Shown here piece after piece: positions 9,723 to 18,183 of a DNA stretch of 64,000 bases (within the stretch, counting starts at the first letter, position 1; each line of letters opens with the position of its first letter). The DNA comes from Bog-366 sp963722555. GTDB taxonomy: Bacteria; Acidobacteriota; Terriglobia; UBA7540. The notes below the pieces were generated by a model that saw only the letters and a list, made by a program, of their open reading frames with translations, searched no databases and was not told where the DNA came from. The translations under genes and the position numbers were made by a program. The stretch is from NCBI GenBank assembly GCA_963722555.1, contig CAVRNQ010000005.1:62001-126000 (forward strand). Direction: 5' to 3'.

Positions 9723-10847
9723 TCAGGGGGGCGGCAACAGCCCTGGATCTCCCATCATCTCCAAGAGTTGGCACTTGGCAAAATCGAGAGCGGGCAAAGA
9801 TTTCATGGCCCTCATGGAAAATCCTAATGCTTGCGCCAATGGTTCGAGAAGGAGTTTGAATTCGCCACTTCTCACATGAACCTCAAGGGGCAGTGCGCAG
9901 GCGCTCTCGATCGCTCGGAGGATCACGCGCATGAGTACGTCCCCCGTGGCAAGTTCGGGCGAACTCACCTCTGGCGGGTAAGCGAACCCACTCTGGGCGT
10001 CGATGGCTAGGCCCATGCGCAAACAAGACTTGCGCTGATTCTTTTCGCCGATCATCCTAGCCCCGTAGAAGTGGTCGACCTCGAGCACTCCCTGGAATGG
10101 ATACCTACTGTCTCGGATGCGGTGGATGCGAGCCTCATCTAAAGTGGCGAAATTGGGTATTGGCAGAGGGAAGCTGGGTGCGTCCACCAGGTGTATCTCG
10201 TATTTCGCCTCAATCCCCTCCACTGCTCGGCGTGACAGCATGGGATAAACGCTTTCCTTTTCCCAGAAATCCAGAGACGGCTTCGCCTTGCGAATGTCGC
10301 AGATCGCGATCAAGGCCCGCTGGCATTCCGCCAACATCCGGGCCTCACCCTCTGTCACATACCAAGGGTGATGTCCAGGCCGGATGGAACGGAAGATCGG
10401 CGCGAGTGTGCCCCTCTTCAACAGGTGGCCCATGACTTTAAGCAACCCTCGGTCGGCTGCTGTTAAATCGCCGAGTCGGACGAATTCCACGTAAACGCTG
10501 CGCTGAGCCGCGAAGAACTCCCCGACCGTCATCTTCTCACCTGAATGGAGCCTGTTGAAAAGACGATAGCCCTCGGGGCCAATATACACGTGCAGGGCTC
10601 TTACTTGCCCGAGCGCGCCCATGACCGAGCAGAAGCACAACTCTTGTGAAGCCGCCCCCTCGACTAGCACAAGCTCATCTTCGGTCAACAGATCCCAGGG
10701 ACGGCGCCCAGACAGTTCCCTGGCCAAATTGTAGAGCGTCTGCATCGTCGCAAAAGATGGCGGCTCCTCGCCTACGAGTTCCTTTTCGAAAAAATGCGCC
10801 GGTTTTGACACCAAATATTGATCGGTCCCTTTTCGGTGAGTCATCAT
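9723..10847 (-). CDS. DUF7309/DUF6930-like protein of unknown function
   Basis: 374 residues, no signal peptide or membrane segment, so predicted cytoplasmic. The N-terminal third has the pattern LARELSGRRPWDLLTEDEL ... CFCSVMGALGQVRALHVYIG (about residues 42-95). I associate this with the DUF7309/DUF6930 family, proteins of unknown function often found as lone genes in Firmicutes and other soil bacteria. The C-terminal 130 residues include a conserved-looking GVLEVDHFYGARMIGEKNQRK segment and a proline-rich tail. It stands alone between repeat-rich gaps of more than 900 bp on each side, which suggests an acquired gene. Family assignment is from memory of the motif and should be treated as moderate; no function is claimed. 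Confidence 0.7.
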   Translation of the reverse strand: MMTHRKGTDQYLVSKPAHFFEKELVGEEPPSFATMQTLYNLARELSGRRPWDLLTEDELVLVEGAASQELCFCSVMGALGQVRALHVYIGPEGYRLFNRLHSGEKMTVGEFFAAQRSVYVEFVRLGDLTAADRGLLKVMGHLLKRGTLAPIFRSIRPGHHPWYVTEGEARMLAECQRALIAICDIRKAKPSLDFWEKESVYPMLSRRAVEGIEAKYEIHLVDAPSFPLPIPNFATLDEARIHRIRDSRYPFQGVLEVDHFYGARMIGEKNQRKSCLRMGLAIDAQSGFAYPPEVSSPELATGDVLMRVILRAIESACALPLEVHVRSGEFKLLLEPLAQALGFSMRAMKSLPALDFAKCQLLEMMGDPGLLPPP

Positions 10848-11985
10848 GTTCGTCCTGGGGAGTGTCCACTCATGAAGTTATGGCTTCACCAAGCGCGCTC
10901 GCCGCTGTCCAAGTCAGAAGCTAATCGTGGCGGCACTTGTATGCTGTTCGACAAGCGGCAAAATCCTTGCTTTCTCAATACTACAAAAGCGGAAAGCCGT
11001 CCAGGCAAATAAGAGGCGTGTTAAAGGGGGGGCTCTAAACGCAGTGCGCAACTCACTGATTTCACTAATACGGCGTCTCAACATCCGGATTGTGCCAAAA
11101 TCACACGGTTTCGGATCACTCTTACGGTAAGCCGACCAAGCCCAAGTGGGACCGCCGACAGTCAGAGGAAGCCGTAAGGTCCTGGGATAGTTTCCGAGTC
11201 GCCATCCGGGAGTTGATCGGTTCGGTCAACACTACGGCGTTGCTCGCGATCAATCCCAGCGAGTGCTATGCCACCACAAACTTACTCGAAGGGGACTTCG
11301 GGGGAGTCAGGGGCCGGAATTCCATGTAGGGCGTTCCATCCAAGTGGTCGTACCTCACGCACGTGAACCATTCCTAAACGCTTGGCGACAAGGCAGAACC
11401 GATCTGCTCAATCCGAGGCCAGTCCTGCAAATCTCTTGGCGGAGAGCCATCTGACGCGGCGGCTCTTCGGAGCCATGCTGGGCAGGATCGCGCGGCTGCC
11501 GGTTCCCACGGGGTAACCCCGGCTCGGGTAGTAGGAAAACGGACGAAAACGCCCCCGGGACGCGGCGGTGTCCGAAAAACTGATGGAGCAGGCGACGACT
11601 GCAGGCGTTCAGGACTTGCGGAAGGCAGAAGAGAGTCGTTCGGACCAATCTCGGAGAGGGAAAATGCACTGAAAGGGCTCGGTTGGAGACAAACGGGTGT
11701 ATGCTCTCAGGCGCCGGAACGCCAAAAAGCGAATTCCGGTTTATGCTGTAGTGGCCAGGGAGAACAGAACGGGATTCACGTCGTTCTCACCGCGGGCGGC
11801 ATCCTCAGGCGCTAATTGTGCATCTATAGTAACTTGGACAGAGGAAATGGGACAAATGCCTGGCTGCGGTACCAGGAGCCCCTTTCGGAATCCCACGCGC
11901 CGTTCGGAGTCCTGACCCATACCCCTCGGTAAAGCAAGAACCAATCATCTACAAAGGGTTCGACCAAGAACAAGTTGATTACGCC
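10848..11985. other. 1.1-kb gap without a convincing gene
   Basis: Several short open frames exist on both strands but none has a ribosome site or a recognisable protein. A plus-strand stretch near 11840-11920 reads GTNAWLRYQEPL, faintly like a glycosidase piece; the match is too short to call. Probably decayed sequence. Confidence 0.4.
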
Positions 11986-13170
11986 ATGCTGGAGCGCAGA
12001 CTTTTCGATCTGATTGAAGGCGTCTCTCACAGGGAGCGGGAGGTGGGAGGGTTCGTGCGAGCGTTGCTGGAGAGCATGCTGCGCGAGTTCGGAAACTCCC
12101 TCCACCTGCTGGCGACTGGTGAGTTCCGCCGGGAGGACGGCCGCTATGAAATGACATGGTCAGAAGGCGAACCCCTTTGGGATTTGTTGGACCGTGGATT
12201 GTCTTATCGCAAAGTGCAACGCCGTCTGTTGGGCCAGTCTTGGTGGATCCAGCGGGGGTTGCGCCGACAGGCCGAGGGTCGCGAAGACTGGTACGACCTG
12301 ATTTTCATTCCGGTGGACCGCGAGTTGCGTCAGGTGCTTGGCCTGATCACTCCCTCCATGGCTGGTAAGGAGGGCCAGCAGCGCGAAGCTGACTTCCAGG
12401 TACTGGGACGGCTGATCCGGTTCTTTGGTGATCGCCAGCATCAGCAAGAGAGGCTTCAGGAAATCTTGACGCTCGCCCGGGAACAGCAAATAAGCTTATT
12501 GTCGCCAGAACTGCCCTCCTTGCCCGGTTATCAAGCTGCTCAACGGTCCGTTCCGGCGCAGGAAGTAGGCGGCGATTATCATCAGATCATCCCCTTGGGG
12601 CCGGGCAGTTTTGCCGCGGCGGTCGCCGACGCCAAGGGCAAGGGATTCGAGGCGGCAGTCCTGGTGACTGCACTGCATGCCACGCTTCATGTGGTCAACG
12701 CCACACCATTCCAAGTGGTGCACAAAGTGCGACTGATCAACCGCAGCCTAGCTGAGCAGGGCAAACAGCGCAACCTGATTTCCCTGTTCTACGGGGAGTT
12801 TGACGATCAGGGCCGCTTGCTCTACGTCAACTGCTCACATCCATCGCCGATCGTAGTCCGGTCCGATGGCCTTGAAGAACTGGCTGATGGCGGGCTTTTT
12901 CTCGGCCTTGACCCGGCGAGCGAGTACCGCATGGGCGTCTGCAACCTGCGCTCCGGCGATCTGGTGGTTGCTTATACAGACGGCTGGACGGAGCTCTTGA
13001 ACGAGCAGAATGAGGAATTTGGTGCGGAGCGGCTCCGGGAGGCCGTGCGCCCCGCGCATGGCGCCACGCCACACAGCGTCATTGACCTCATCGAAAAGGC
13101 CTGTGATGCCTTCCGCAACGAGCTTTCCTTCCACGACGACCGCACTCTCCTGGTCATCCGCCGAGACTGA
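11986..13170 (+). CDS. SpoIIE/PPM-type serine phosphatase
   Basis: 394 residues, soluble. The N-terminal half (1-170) is a divergent sensor-like region that ends in a short helical segment (QQERLQEILTLAREQQISLL). The C-terminal half is a PP2C/SpoIIE-type phosphatase: QEVGGDYHQIIPLGPGSFAAAVADAKGKGFEAA (about 191-225) gives the metal-binding Asp residues of motif GGDY and the ADAxGKG motif; YVNCSHPSPIVV, GLFLGLD and VAYTDGWTELLN follow in the standard order. Such enzymes dephosphorylate anti-sigma antagonists or act as stress-response switches (RsbU-like). No partner kinase or STAS gene is nearby; the next gene is a Crp/Fnr regulator 208 bp downstream. The frame is open upstream of ATG 11986 and that ATG has a weak ribosome site, so the true start may be earlier. 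Confidence 0.88.
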   Translation: MLERRLFDLIEGVSHREREVGGFVRALLESMLREFGNSLHLLATGEFRREDGRYEMTWSEGEPLWDLLDRGLSYRKVQRRLLGQSWWIQRGLRRQAEGREDWYDLIFIPVDRELRQVLGLITPSMAGKEGQQREADFQVLGRLIRFFGDRQHQQERLQEILTLAREQQISLLSPELPSLPGYQAAQRSVPAQEVGGDYHQIIPLGPGSFAAAVADAKGKGFEAAVLVTALHATLHVVNATPFQVVHKVRLINRSLAEQGKQRNLISLFYGEFDDQGRLLYVNCSHPSPIVVRSDGLEELADGGLFLGLDPASEYRMGVCNLRSGDLVVAYTDGWTELLNEQNEEFGAERLREAVRPAHGATPHSVIDLIEKACDAFRNELSFHDDRTLLVIRRD

Positions 13171-13357
13171 GTTTCTGAGAAATCAAGCATTGCCCCAAAG
13201 TACGCCTCACTCCACAGGTTGATGACGAAGCATTCGAGGGATAACGAGTCAGCAGCCCATTCGGACCCTGAAACTGCCTTGGAGTGAATCCGACCCGCAA
13301 GGTGATACCGGGTCGTCGCCAAAATCCGATTCGTTCTGATACCACGGGAGCGCCCTT

Positions 13358-13666
13358 AGCAAGCAGAGGGGGGTTGTTATGGCTAAGAAAAGCCAGCCTG
13401 CCGATTGGGAGGCCGCCCTCGCGGGAATCGCCGGCGGGAATACTGTTCTGGAATACGCCGCGAACCGCGATATCTTCAGCAAGCAGACGGAGGGTGTTAT
13501 GGCGCCACAGAAGAGCCAGCCTAAGGTTGTCGGGGCCAACGACAAAGGCAAGCCTACACTTGCTGCAGCAAACGAGAAAACTCAGCCCGTCAATTGGGCA
13601 GCATTCCTCGGAGGAATCTCGCGCGGGAAAACCGTTCTAGAATACGGCGCGAACCGCACGATCTTC
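13358..13666 (+). repeat. imperfect duplication covering ribosome site and start of the Crp/Fnr gene
   Basis: Unit 1 (13358-13477) and unit 2 (13478-13666) both begin AGCAAGCAG, then a GGAGGG-like ribosome site, GTTATGGC, and code for a related peptide. The peptides are PADWEAALAGIAGGNTVLEY and PVNWAAFLGGISRGKTVLEY, each followed by ANRxIF. Unit 2 contains about 69 extra bases before the conserved peptide. The result is two possible translation starts, 120 bp apart. Confidence 0.8.
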
Positions 13667-14224
13667 GTGCAGGGAGACCCTGCGGATTCCGTGTATTATC
13701 TCCGAGAAGGCAAGGTGAAGCTCGCGGTGACATCCCAACAAGGCAAGGAAGCGATCGTCACCGTTCTGGGCGACAACGAGTTCTTTGGTGAGGGATGCCT
13801 TGCCGGCCAGCCATTGCGCATCGCAACGGCTATCGCGGTGAGCGATTGCACTCTTTACAGGGTCGAGAAGTCGCTGATGGTGCGTCTGCTCCACGAGCAG
13901 CACGGAATCTCGGAATTGTTCATCACGCACCTGCTTTCCCGCAACATTCGATTTGAAGGGGATCTGGTCGACCAGCTTTTCAACTCCAGCGAGAAGCGCC
14001 TGGCCCGGATTCTCTTATTGCTGGCGCATTTTGGCAAGGAAAGCAGAACCGAAGCTGTCCATCCCGGAATCAATCAGGAACACCTGGCCCAAATGGTCGG
14101 CACCACGCGGTCACGGGTCAGTCATTTCATGAACAAGTTCCGGACGCTGGGCTTTATCGATTACGCGGGCAGCGGCGCGTTGACGGTTAACAGTGGCCTC
14201 TTGAGCATAACCCTGCACGACTAG
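13379..14224 (+). CDS. Crp/Fnr-family transcriptional regulator with duplicated N-terminus
   Basis: 281 residues from ATG 13379, or 241 from ATG 13499; both starts have purine-rich ribosome sites. Residues about 85-195 form a cyclic-nucleotide-binding-like beta roll (IFVQGDPADSVYYLREGKVKLAV, then NEFFGEGCLAGQPLRIATAIA). A dimerisation helix follows, and residues about 205-275 hold a winged helix (INQEHLAQMVGTTRSRVSHFMNKFRTLGFIDY). The usual cAMP-contacting Arg-Ser pair is replaced by PLRIATA, so cAMP is uncertain as ligand; many homologues regulate without it. Residues 7-33 repeat residues 69-95, the product of a local DNA duplication, and are probably a surplus extension. It lies downstream of a phosphatase gene on the same strand; a functional link is possible but unproven. 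Confidence 0.9.
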   Translation: MAKKSQPADWEAALAGIAGGNTVLEYAANRDIFSKQTEGVMAPQKSQPKVVGANDKGKPTLAAANEKTQPVNWAAFLGGISRGKTVLEYGANRTIFVQGDPADSVYYLREGKVKLAVTSQQGKEAIVTVLGDNEFFGEGCLAGQPLRIATAIAVSDCTLYRVEKSLMVRLLHEQHGISELFITHLLSRNIRFEGDLVDQLFNSSEKRLARILLLLAHFGKESRTEAVHPGINQEHLAQMVGTTRSRVSHFMNKFRTLGFIDYAGSGALTVNSGLLSITLHD

Positions 14225-14942
14225 CCCCGTATAACCGAATTAGGTGTTACCGGTCCGCTTAGCCTCCCATCCTGAGCGGGGCATTAGCGATCACTCCGCC
14301 GGGCGTTGGACCGATTCTGGACAGATCGTCAACTCGGAAGTAATGGTTAAGCAGCCGCCTCCTGGGCAGCTGTTCGGCTCCCCCGTCAGTGCGTTCGGCT
14401 GACGGGGTTCTGGGAAGTCGGCGGGGCGGCGCACCCGGATCACTCGAACGCGTAACCTCCTCTCCGAAAGAGGGTGCCCCGCGCTTGAGGTCATGATTCA
14501 GAAGGCCGTGGAACCTGGAACGATGGATTAGGAACGATAAAACGCCCTTTTACACACGAATCCAACCTGTCCCAGCCTGCAGGCCAGTTGATCGCTAGGC
14601 GACTTAACAGGCCGAGTCACTTACAGCGCGAGAACTATTCGAGCGGCCTCAACTCGCCGTAGGACCAGCGAGTAATTCTTCTGTTTCGTCCGCCAGTCAG
14701 GGAACCGCTGCGGCTGAAGACGCCGTGCAATGAGCACGCCAGCACGTGTCGGGCGAACTGATCCCAGTCTTCTTGCCGCATTTGGGCACTGGTTCAAAAG
14801 GTTAAAATCCGCCGTCTCGGGCTGTCGCTGCATGTTGCTGATTTGGCAGGGATAAGAAATCCCAAGAAAACTGCGAAAGCAGGATTTCAGGTGGTCATTT
14901 GCCTACAGTCAGTAAACCAGCGGGGTCACCGTTGATGGCGTT
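14225..14942. other. gap holding a dispersed repeat, no gene seen
   Basis: About 720 bp without a supported gene. It contains copy B of the dispersed repeat at 14350-14401. A minus-strand frame at 14621-14833 has no clear ribosome site or family match. Confidence 0.4.
14350..14401 (+). repeat. dispersed repeat, copy B
   Basis: Second copy of the 52-bp repeat at 9371-9422, same orientation, about 85-90% identical by eye, with trailing similarity to a shared GGCGCACCCGGA. Confidence 0.6.
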
Positions 14943-15663
14943 TTAGGCGATGGTGTGGACTCCCCGTATCAAATTGTTGCCGAGCAACCTGACAATCTCC
15001 AACAACCGCCGAACTTGGCTGCTCTGTACACGAATGCGCTCGTTCAGCTTCGCCTGCGTATCGCCACTGAACTTCAGGTAGTCGGCATCAACTCTTCCGC
15101 CGTTATGCGTAATGATGTGCCTGCGGTGCAGCATCATTTTCAGGAAAGCTTTCTGTTCGTCTGAAACTCCCTCTTGTGTTTCCAGCCCGTACCACTGGTC
15201 GAGCGATTCGCACGCATCGAGCACTCGTTGGAAGCTCAGCTTTTCCAGTTCCTTCTTTCGCTTGGGGGTGGCCGGAATCAACTTCAAACGATGACGCAAA
15301 TGGTTACCCAGCGCCTCAATCTCCGAGATGCAGCCCACGGTTAGTCTGTCCCACATCTCGCCGCGCTGATTCTTGTCTGCCAAGTTCTGACAGGCGTTCT
15401 CAAACGCTGTCTCCATTGACTTGAGTTTCCGGTCGATAATAACGTCGGCATTAGACCTGCCGCATTTAGGACACCACCCGTAATCGCCGAGGATATCGAC
15501 GGCAACATTGCACTCAGAACATGTGAAATGGAACTGCTGCCGTTGCCCCCGAGGATTTCATTGAAACTCTTTTCGACCGCAAGTTGGACGTGCAGTTCGT
15601 CTTTGATCTCGACAAAACCTCTTATCTGACACTCGCGATACTGTTCATAGGTCGCTGGACGAA
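14943..15663 (-). pseudogene. broken zinc-ribbon plus HEPN-like protein
   Basis: The longest intact frame is 157 residues (14943-15416). Its coding frame continues upstream without a stop through a zinc ribbon (FHFTCSECNV ... GWCPKCGRSN), back to a TGA near 15553. A different frame then continues upstream with plausible protein (TYEQYRECQIRGFVEIKDEL ... FNEIL), ending at a TGA near 15666. A frameshift at about 15543 therefore splits one gene, and the 5' end is missing. The C-terminal half is helical and contains RRHIITHNGG, which fits the R-x4-H motif of HEPN ribonucleases, followed by D-A-D-Y. A zinc ribbon plus HEPN layout is seen in phage-defence-type proteins. The HEPN call is inference from one motif and the helical context. 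Confidence 0.5.
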
Positions 15664-15873
15664 ATGATCAGTCGGGAGTTCTACGACGACCGCGTGAGAG
15701 AAGCAGCCAAGGCCATTAAGCGCGCCTGGGAGGAACGTGAGGGGCTGAAGTCAGAGCAGAAGAGAATAGAGGACCTGGAAGTTGAATTGCAAAAGGCACG
15801 AGAAGAGAACTGTAGCACAGCAGGTCAGGAAGGAACGACTGGCTTTAGGTGTGTGTGCAACATTACCCGTTAG
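15664..15873 (+). CDS. possible small coiled-coil protein or fragment
   Basis: 69 codons, ATG without a clear ribosome site. The first 48 residues (REFYDDRVREAAKAIKRAWE and onward) are highly charged and helical, like a real protein or the C-terminal coiled coil of a larger one; the last 20 residues are not. The frame is also open for 19 codons upstream. It could be a gene fragment beside the broken HEPN-like gene. Confidence 0.25.
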   Translation: MISREFYDDRVREAAKAIKRAWEEREGLKSEQKRIEDLEVELQKAREENCSTAGQEGTTGFRCVCNITR

Positions 15874-16000
15874 AGGTGTTGATTTGGATAGCGGCCAGAA
15901 ACGGTAGGAGAACGGGGGGAAGTCTCGGTTTGAGAGGACCATAGCTGACCATGGAGATGCTTTTCTTCCCCCAGTCCACGCCGGCCTGTGAAGGAGGCCC

Positions 16001-16029
16001 TTGACAACGCTCTTTAAATACGCTATATG
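16001..16029 (+). promoter_or_regulatory. sigma-70-like promoter for the HTH-recombinase pair
   Basis: TTGACA at 16001-16006, 17-bp spacer, TATATG at 16024-16029. The expected transcription start falls at about 16036-16037, directly before the ATG at 16038, so the HTH mRNA may be leaderless; no ribosome site is visible. Confidence 0.6.
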
Positions 16030-16037
16030 TATAACCT

Positions 16038-16268
16038 ATGATCGGCGGCAAGCTGACAACGGCTGAGGCAGCCAAACGGGTTGGAATCCACCAAGTCACT
16101 CTGCAAAAATGGATCGCAGCAGGCAAGTTGAAGGCACCAAAGCCCACCTTGATCGGTGCGGTAGGGTATCGACTATGGTCGGCCAAGGACGTTGCTGCAT
16201 TGCTGAAAATCAAACAGGCCATCTATCGCAAGGGTAGAGGCCGAAAAAAGAAAGGCGGCAACCGCTGA
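16038..16268 (+). CDS. MerR/excisionase-type helix-turn-helix protein
   Basis: 76 residues. Residues 4-60 form a compact winged helix-turn-helix: LTTAEAAKRVGIHQVTLQKW, then a wing (GYRLWSAKDVAALL). The basic tail is RKGRGRKKKGG. This is the excisionase/MerR-like fold that also forms the N-terminal part of IS607-type serine recombinases. It is followed 55 bp later by a serine recombinase on the same strand, so it probably binds the recombination site or controls the pair. A sigma-70 promoter is placed so close that translation is likely leaderless. Confidence 0.75.
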   Translation: MIGGKLTTAEAAKRVGIHQVTLQKWIAAGKLKAPKPTLIGAVGYRLWSAKDVAALLKIKQAIYRKGRGRKKKGGNR

Positions 16269-16323
16269 AGTTCGCACCTTCAACGGTTGCCTGACCACAC
16301 CCAAGCCACAGGAGGGCTTGAAC

Positions 16324-16989
16324 ATGGCTAAGCAAATCCTACCGCAAGCTGCATTGTCTTCCAAAGTAAGAAAAGAAATCTCGCAAGCCGCCATTTACGC
16401 CAGGGTCTCAACCGCAAACAACGGCCAGTCCCCAGAAATGCAATTGCGCGAACTTCGTGAGTTCTGCGAGCGCCGGGGCTGGTCGGTCTCCGAGGAGTAC
16501 GTGGATGTCGGGATTTCCGGTAGCAAGGAAGACCGTGCCGAACTGAACCGCCTCATGGCTGATGCGCACCGCAGGCGATTTGATGCCGTCATTGTTTGGA
16601 AGTTCGACCGCTTCGCCCGCTCAGTTTCTCACCTGCTTCGCGCCCTCGAAACTTTCAAGGCCCTTGGGATCGATTTTGTCTCACTCTCGGAACAGGTGGA
16701 CACCAGCACGCCCACCGGCAAGATGGTTTTCACTGTGCTTGGCGCTGTCGCCGAGCTTGAGCGCAGCCTGATTGCCGAGCGGGTCCGCGCCGGTATTAGA
16801 AATGCGAAGGCCAAAGGCAAGAGGCTCGGAAGGCCGAGAGTCGCCGTTGACATTGCCAGAATAGCTGCCCTGCGCGCTCAGGGGCGATCCTGGGGTACGA
16901 TCCGCCGAGAAACAGGCATTTTTGCCAAGGGGACGGCACAGCGGGCCTTCTACAGCCTGCCTCAGACCGCTGCACCTTTGACCCGCTAA
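16324..16989 (+). CDS. serine site-specific recombinase (resolvase/invertase type)
   Basis: 221 residues from ATG 16324, chosen because AGGAGGG lies 7 nt upstream; a TTG two codons earlier is possible. The catalytic domain (about 23-160) begins AAIYARVSTANNGQSPEMQL with the nucleophilic Ser in YARVS, followed by EYVDVGISGSKEDR, VWKFDRFARS and ELERSLIAERVRAG in the order of small resolvases. A basic C-terminal HTH (IARIAALRAQGRSWGTIRRET) binds DNA. It is of normal length for a resolvase or invertase. Partner genes: a small HTH protein upstream and decayed transposases downstream, so it probably belongs to a mobile element or invertible segment whose borders were not found. Confidence 0.9.
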   Translation: MAKQILPQAALSSKVRKEISQAAIYARVSTANNGQSPEMQLRELREFCERRGWSVSEEYVDVGISGSKEDRAELNRLMADAHRRRFDAVIVWKFDRFARSVSHLLRALETFKALGIDFVSLSEQVDTSTPTGKMVFTVLGAVAELERSLIAERVRAGIRNAKAKGKRLGRPRVAVDIARIAALRAQGRSWGTIRRETGIFAKGTAQRAFYSLPQTAAPLTR

Positions 16990-17193
16990 TTCTGCGGAAA
17001 CGAACCCGACGGTGATCTCGCCCATAGCTGGCCGAGGAGCCGACCGTGGCGGGTGTTCAAAGCTGCCGCTTGGTCTTCGGACATAACCGTGCCTTTGCCA
17101 CGTCGCCGCCAAACTCCAGGTCACAAGGACGGTTTCGCGATTACACGTCAATGCCCGCCATCGCTGGGCACGTTCAGGATTTCTGGGTGCGCA

Positions 17194-17631
17194 TCACATC
17201 CAGCGAGAGATGGTGCGTTCGGAAACCTCAAAGCTCAGCATGCGGAGTACGCCATGAATGCGCGGAGCACCCCAGGTGGTGTTCTCGGCAACCCTCTGGA
17301 AAATCAAATCCCGAACTTCTCTCGGAATCTTCCTGCCGCCAACTCGCCTGGGCGCATTGCAAAGCATGGCCCAATACAGACGGAATTCCGCGCGGTGCCA
17401 GCGGGGCACTGTGTCAGGAGCGACCAGATAGAGGCACTTTTTCCAGTCGGACCAGAGTTGGCGAAGGGCACCCCAAAACAGCTTGTCGAGGAGACCCAGT
17501 CGTGGTTTAGGATGCCTGCGTTTCAGGACGACGAGTTGCTGGCGAAGAGCGAGGTTCTCCAACAACAAGTGTTGGCGCGTACGAAGAAAGCGAAGGGCGG
17601 CTCCGAACCAGATCCGGAAAAGGTCGAGCAT
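17194..17631 (-). pseudogene. truncated integrase-core transposase
   Basis: 145 residues matching the N-terminal part of a widespread DDE integrase-type transposase (LLLENLALRQQLVVLKRRHP, then APDTVPRWHRAEFRLYW and TWGAPRIHGVLRML). The frame ends at a TGA after SERTISRWM. Beyond that stop the same frame still reads RNPERAQRWRAL, so the coding sequence once continued, but the DDE catalytic domain is missing. Non-functional. Confidence 0.75.
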
Positions 17632-17671
17632 AGTGGCAAAGTTATAACAGATAGGATTCTCATCCGGGCTT

Positions 17672-18100
17672 TCATGTCATTGATTTTACAATCGGATGGA
17701 ATAGTGGCGAGCGACAGTCCGCCAGCGCCTTGGCGAACCATGCCTTGGCCGCATCGGCAAAACGTAACGCCGACCGGAAGAAAACGATCGTCGCTCCCGC
17801 CGAATCGATGGCTCGATAGAGGTAGAACCAGCGACCTTTGACCCGCACGTACGCCTCATCGACACGCCAGGATTCGTTGGTCGGCTTCAGGTGCGGTCGA
17901 GTTCGTTCCTCCAGTTCCGGCATATACGGCTGTACCCCTCGCCAGACCGTCGTGTGATCGAGCTCCAGGGCCCGCTCCGCCAGCAGTTCCTGAACCTCAC
18001 GATACGAAAGGTATCGAAGATGGCAGCGGACAGCACAGAGAATGACCTCGGGTGCAGAATGCCGCCATTTGAAGCTCGCCTGTCGTCGGGGTTCAGCCAT
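17672..18100 (-). pseudogene. truncated IS6-family transposase
   Basis: 142 residues of an IS6/IS26-like transposase: the N-terminal zinc-finger/HTH part (FKWRHSAPEVILCAVRCHLR), LSYREVQELLAERALELDHTTVWR and the first catalytic Asp region (WRVDEAYVRVKGRWFYLYRA). Full-length members are about 235 residues; the second Asp and the Glu are missing. Together with the IS6 remnant at 22.8-23.5 kb it brackets the DPP-IV and GH101 genes. Confidence 0.82.
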
Positions 18101-18183
18101 GATCTCTCAAACGTAACAGACGATCCCCGACTTCTTGCAACACATCCGAAAAAGGTAAGTTCAAAAGGAACGCGTTGCGCTGG

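Noticed and set aside
11840..11920. Plus-strand peptide GTNAWLRYQEPL, faintly like a glycosidase start
   Set aside because: Too short, no conserved neighbours and no frame continuity.
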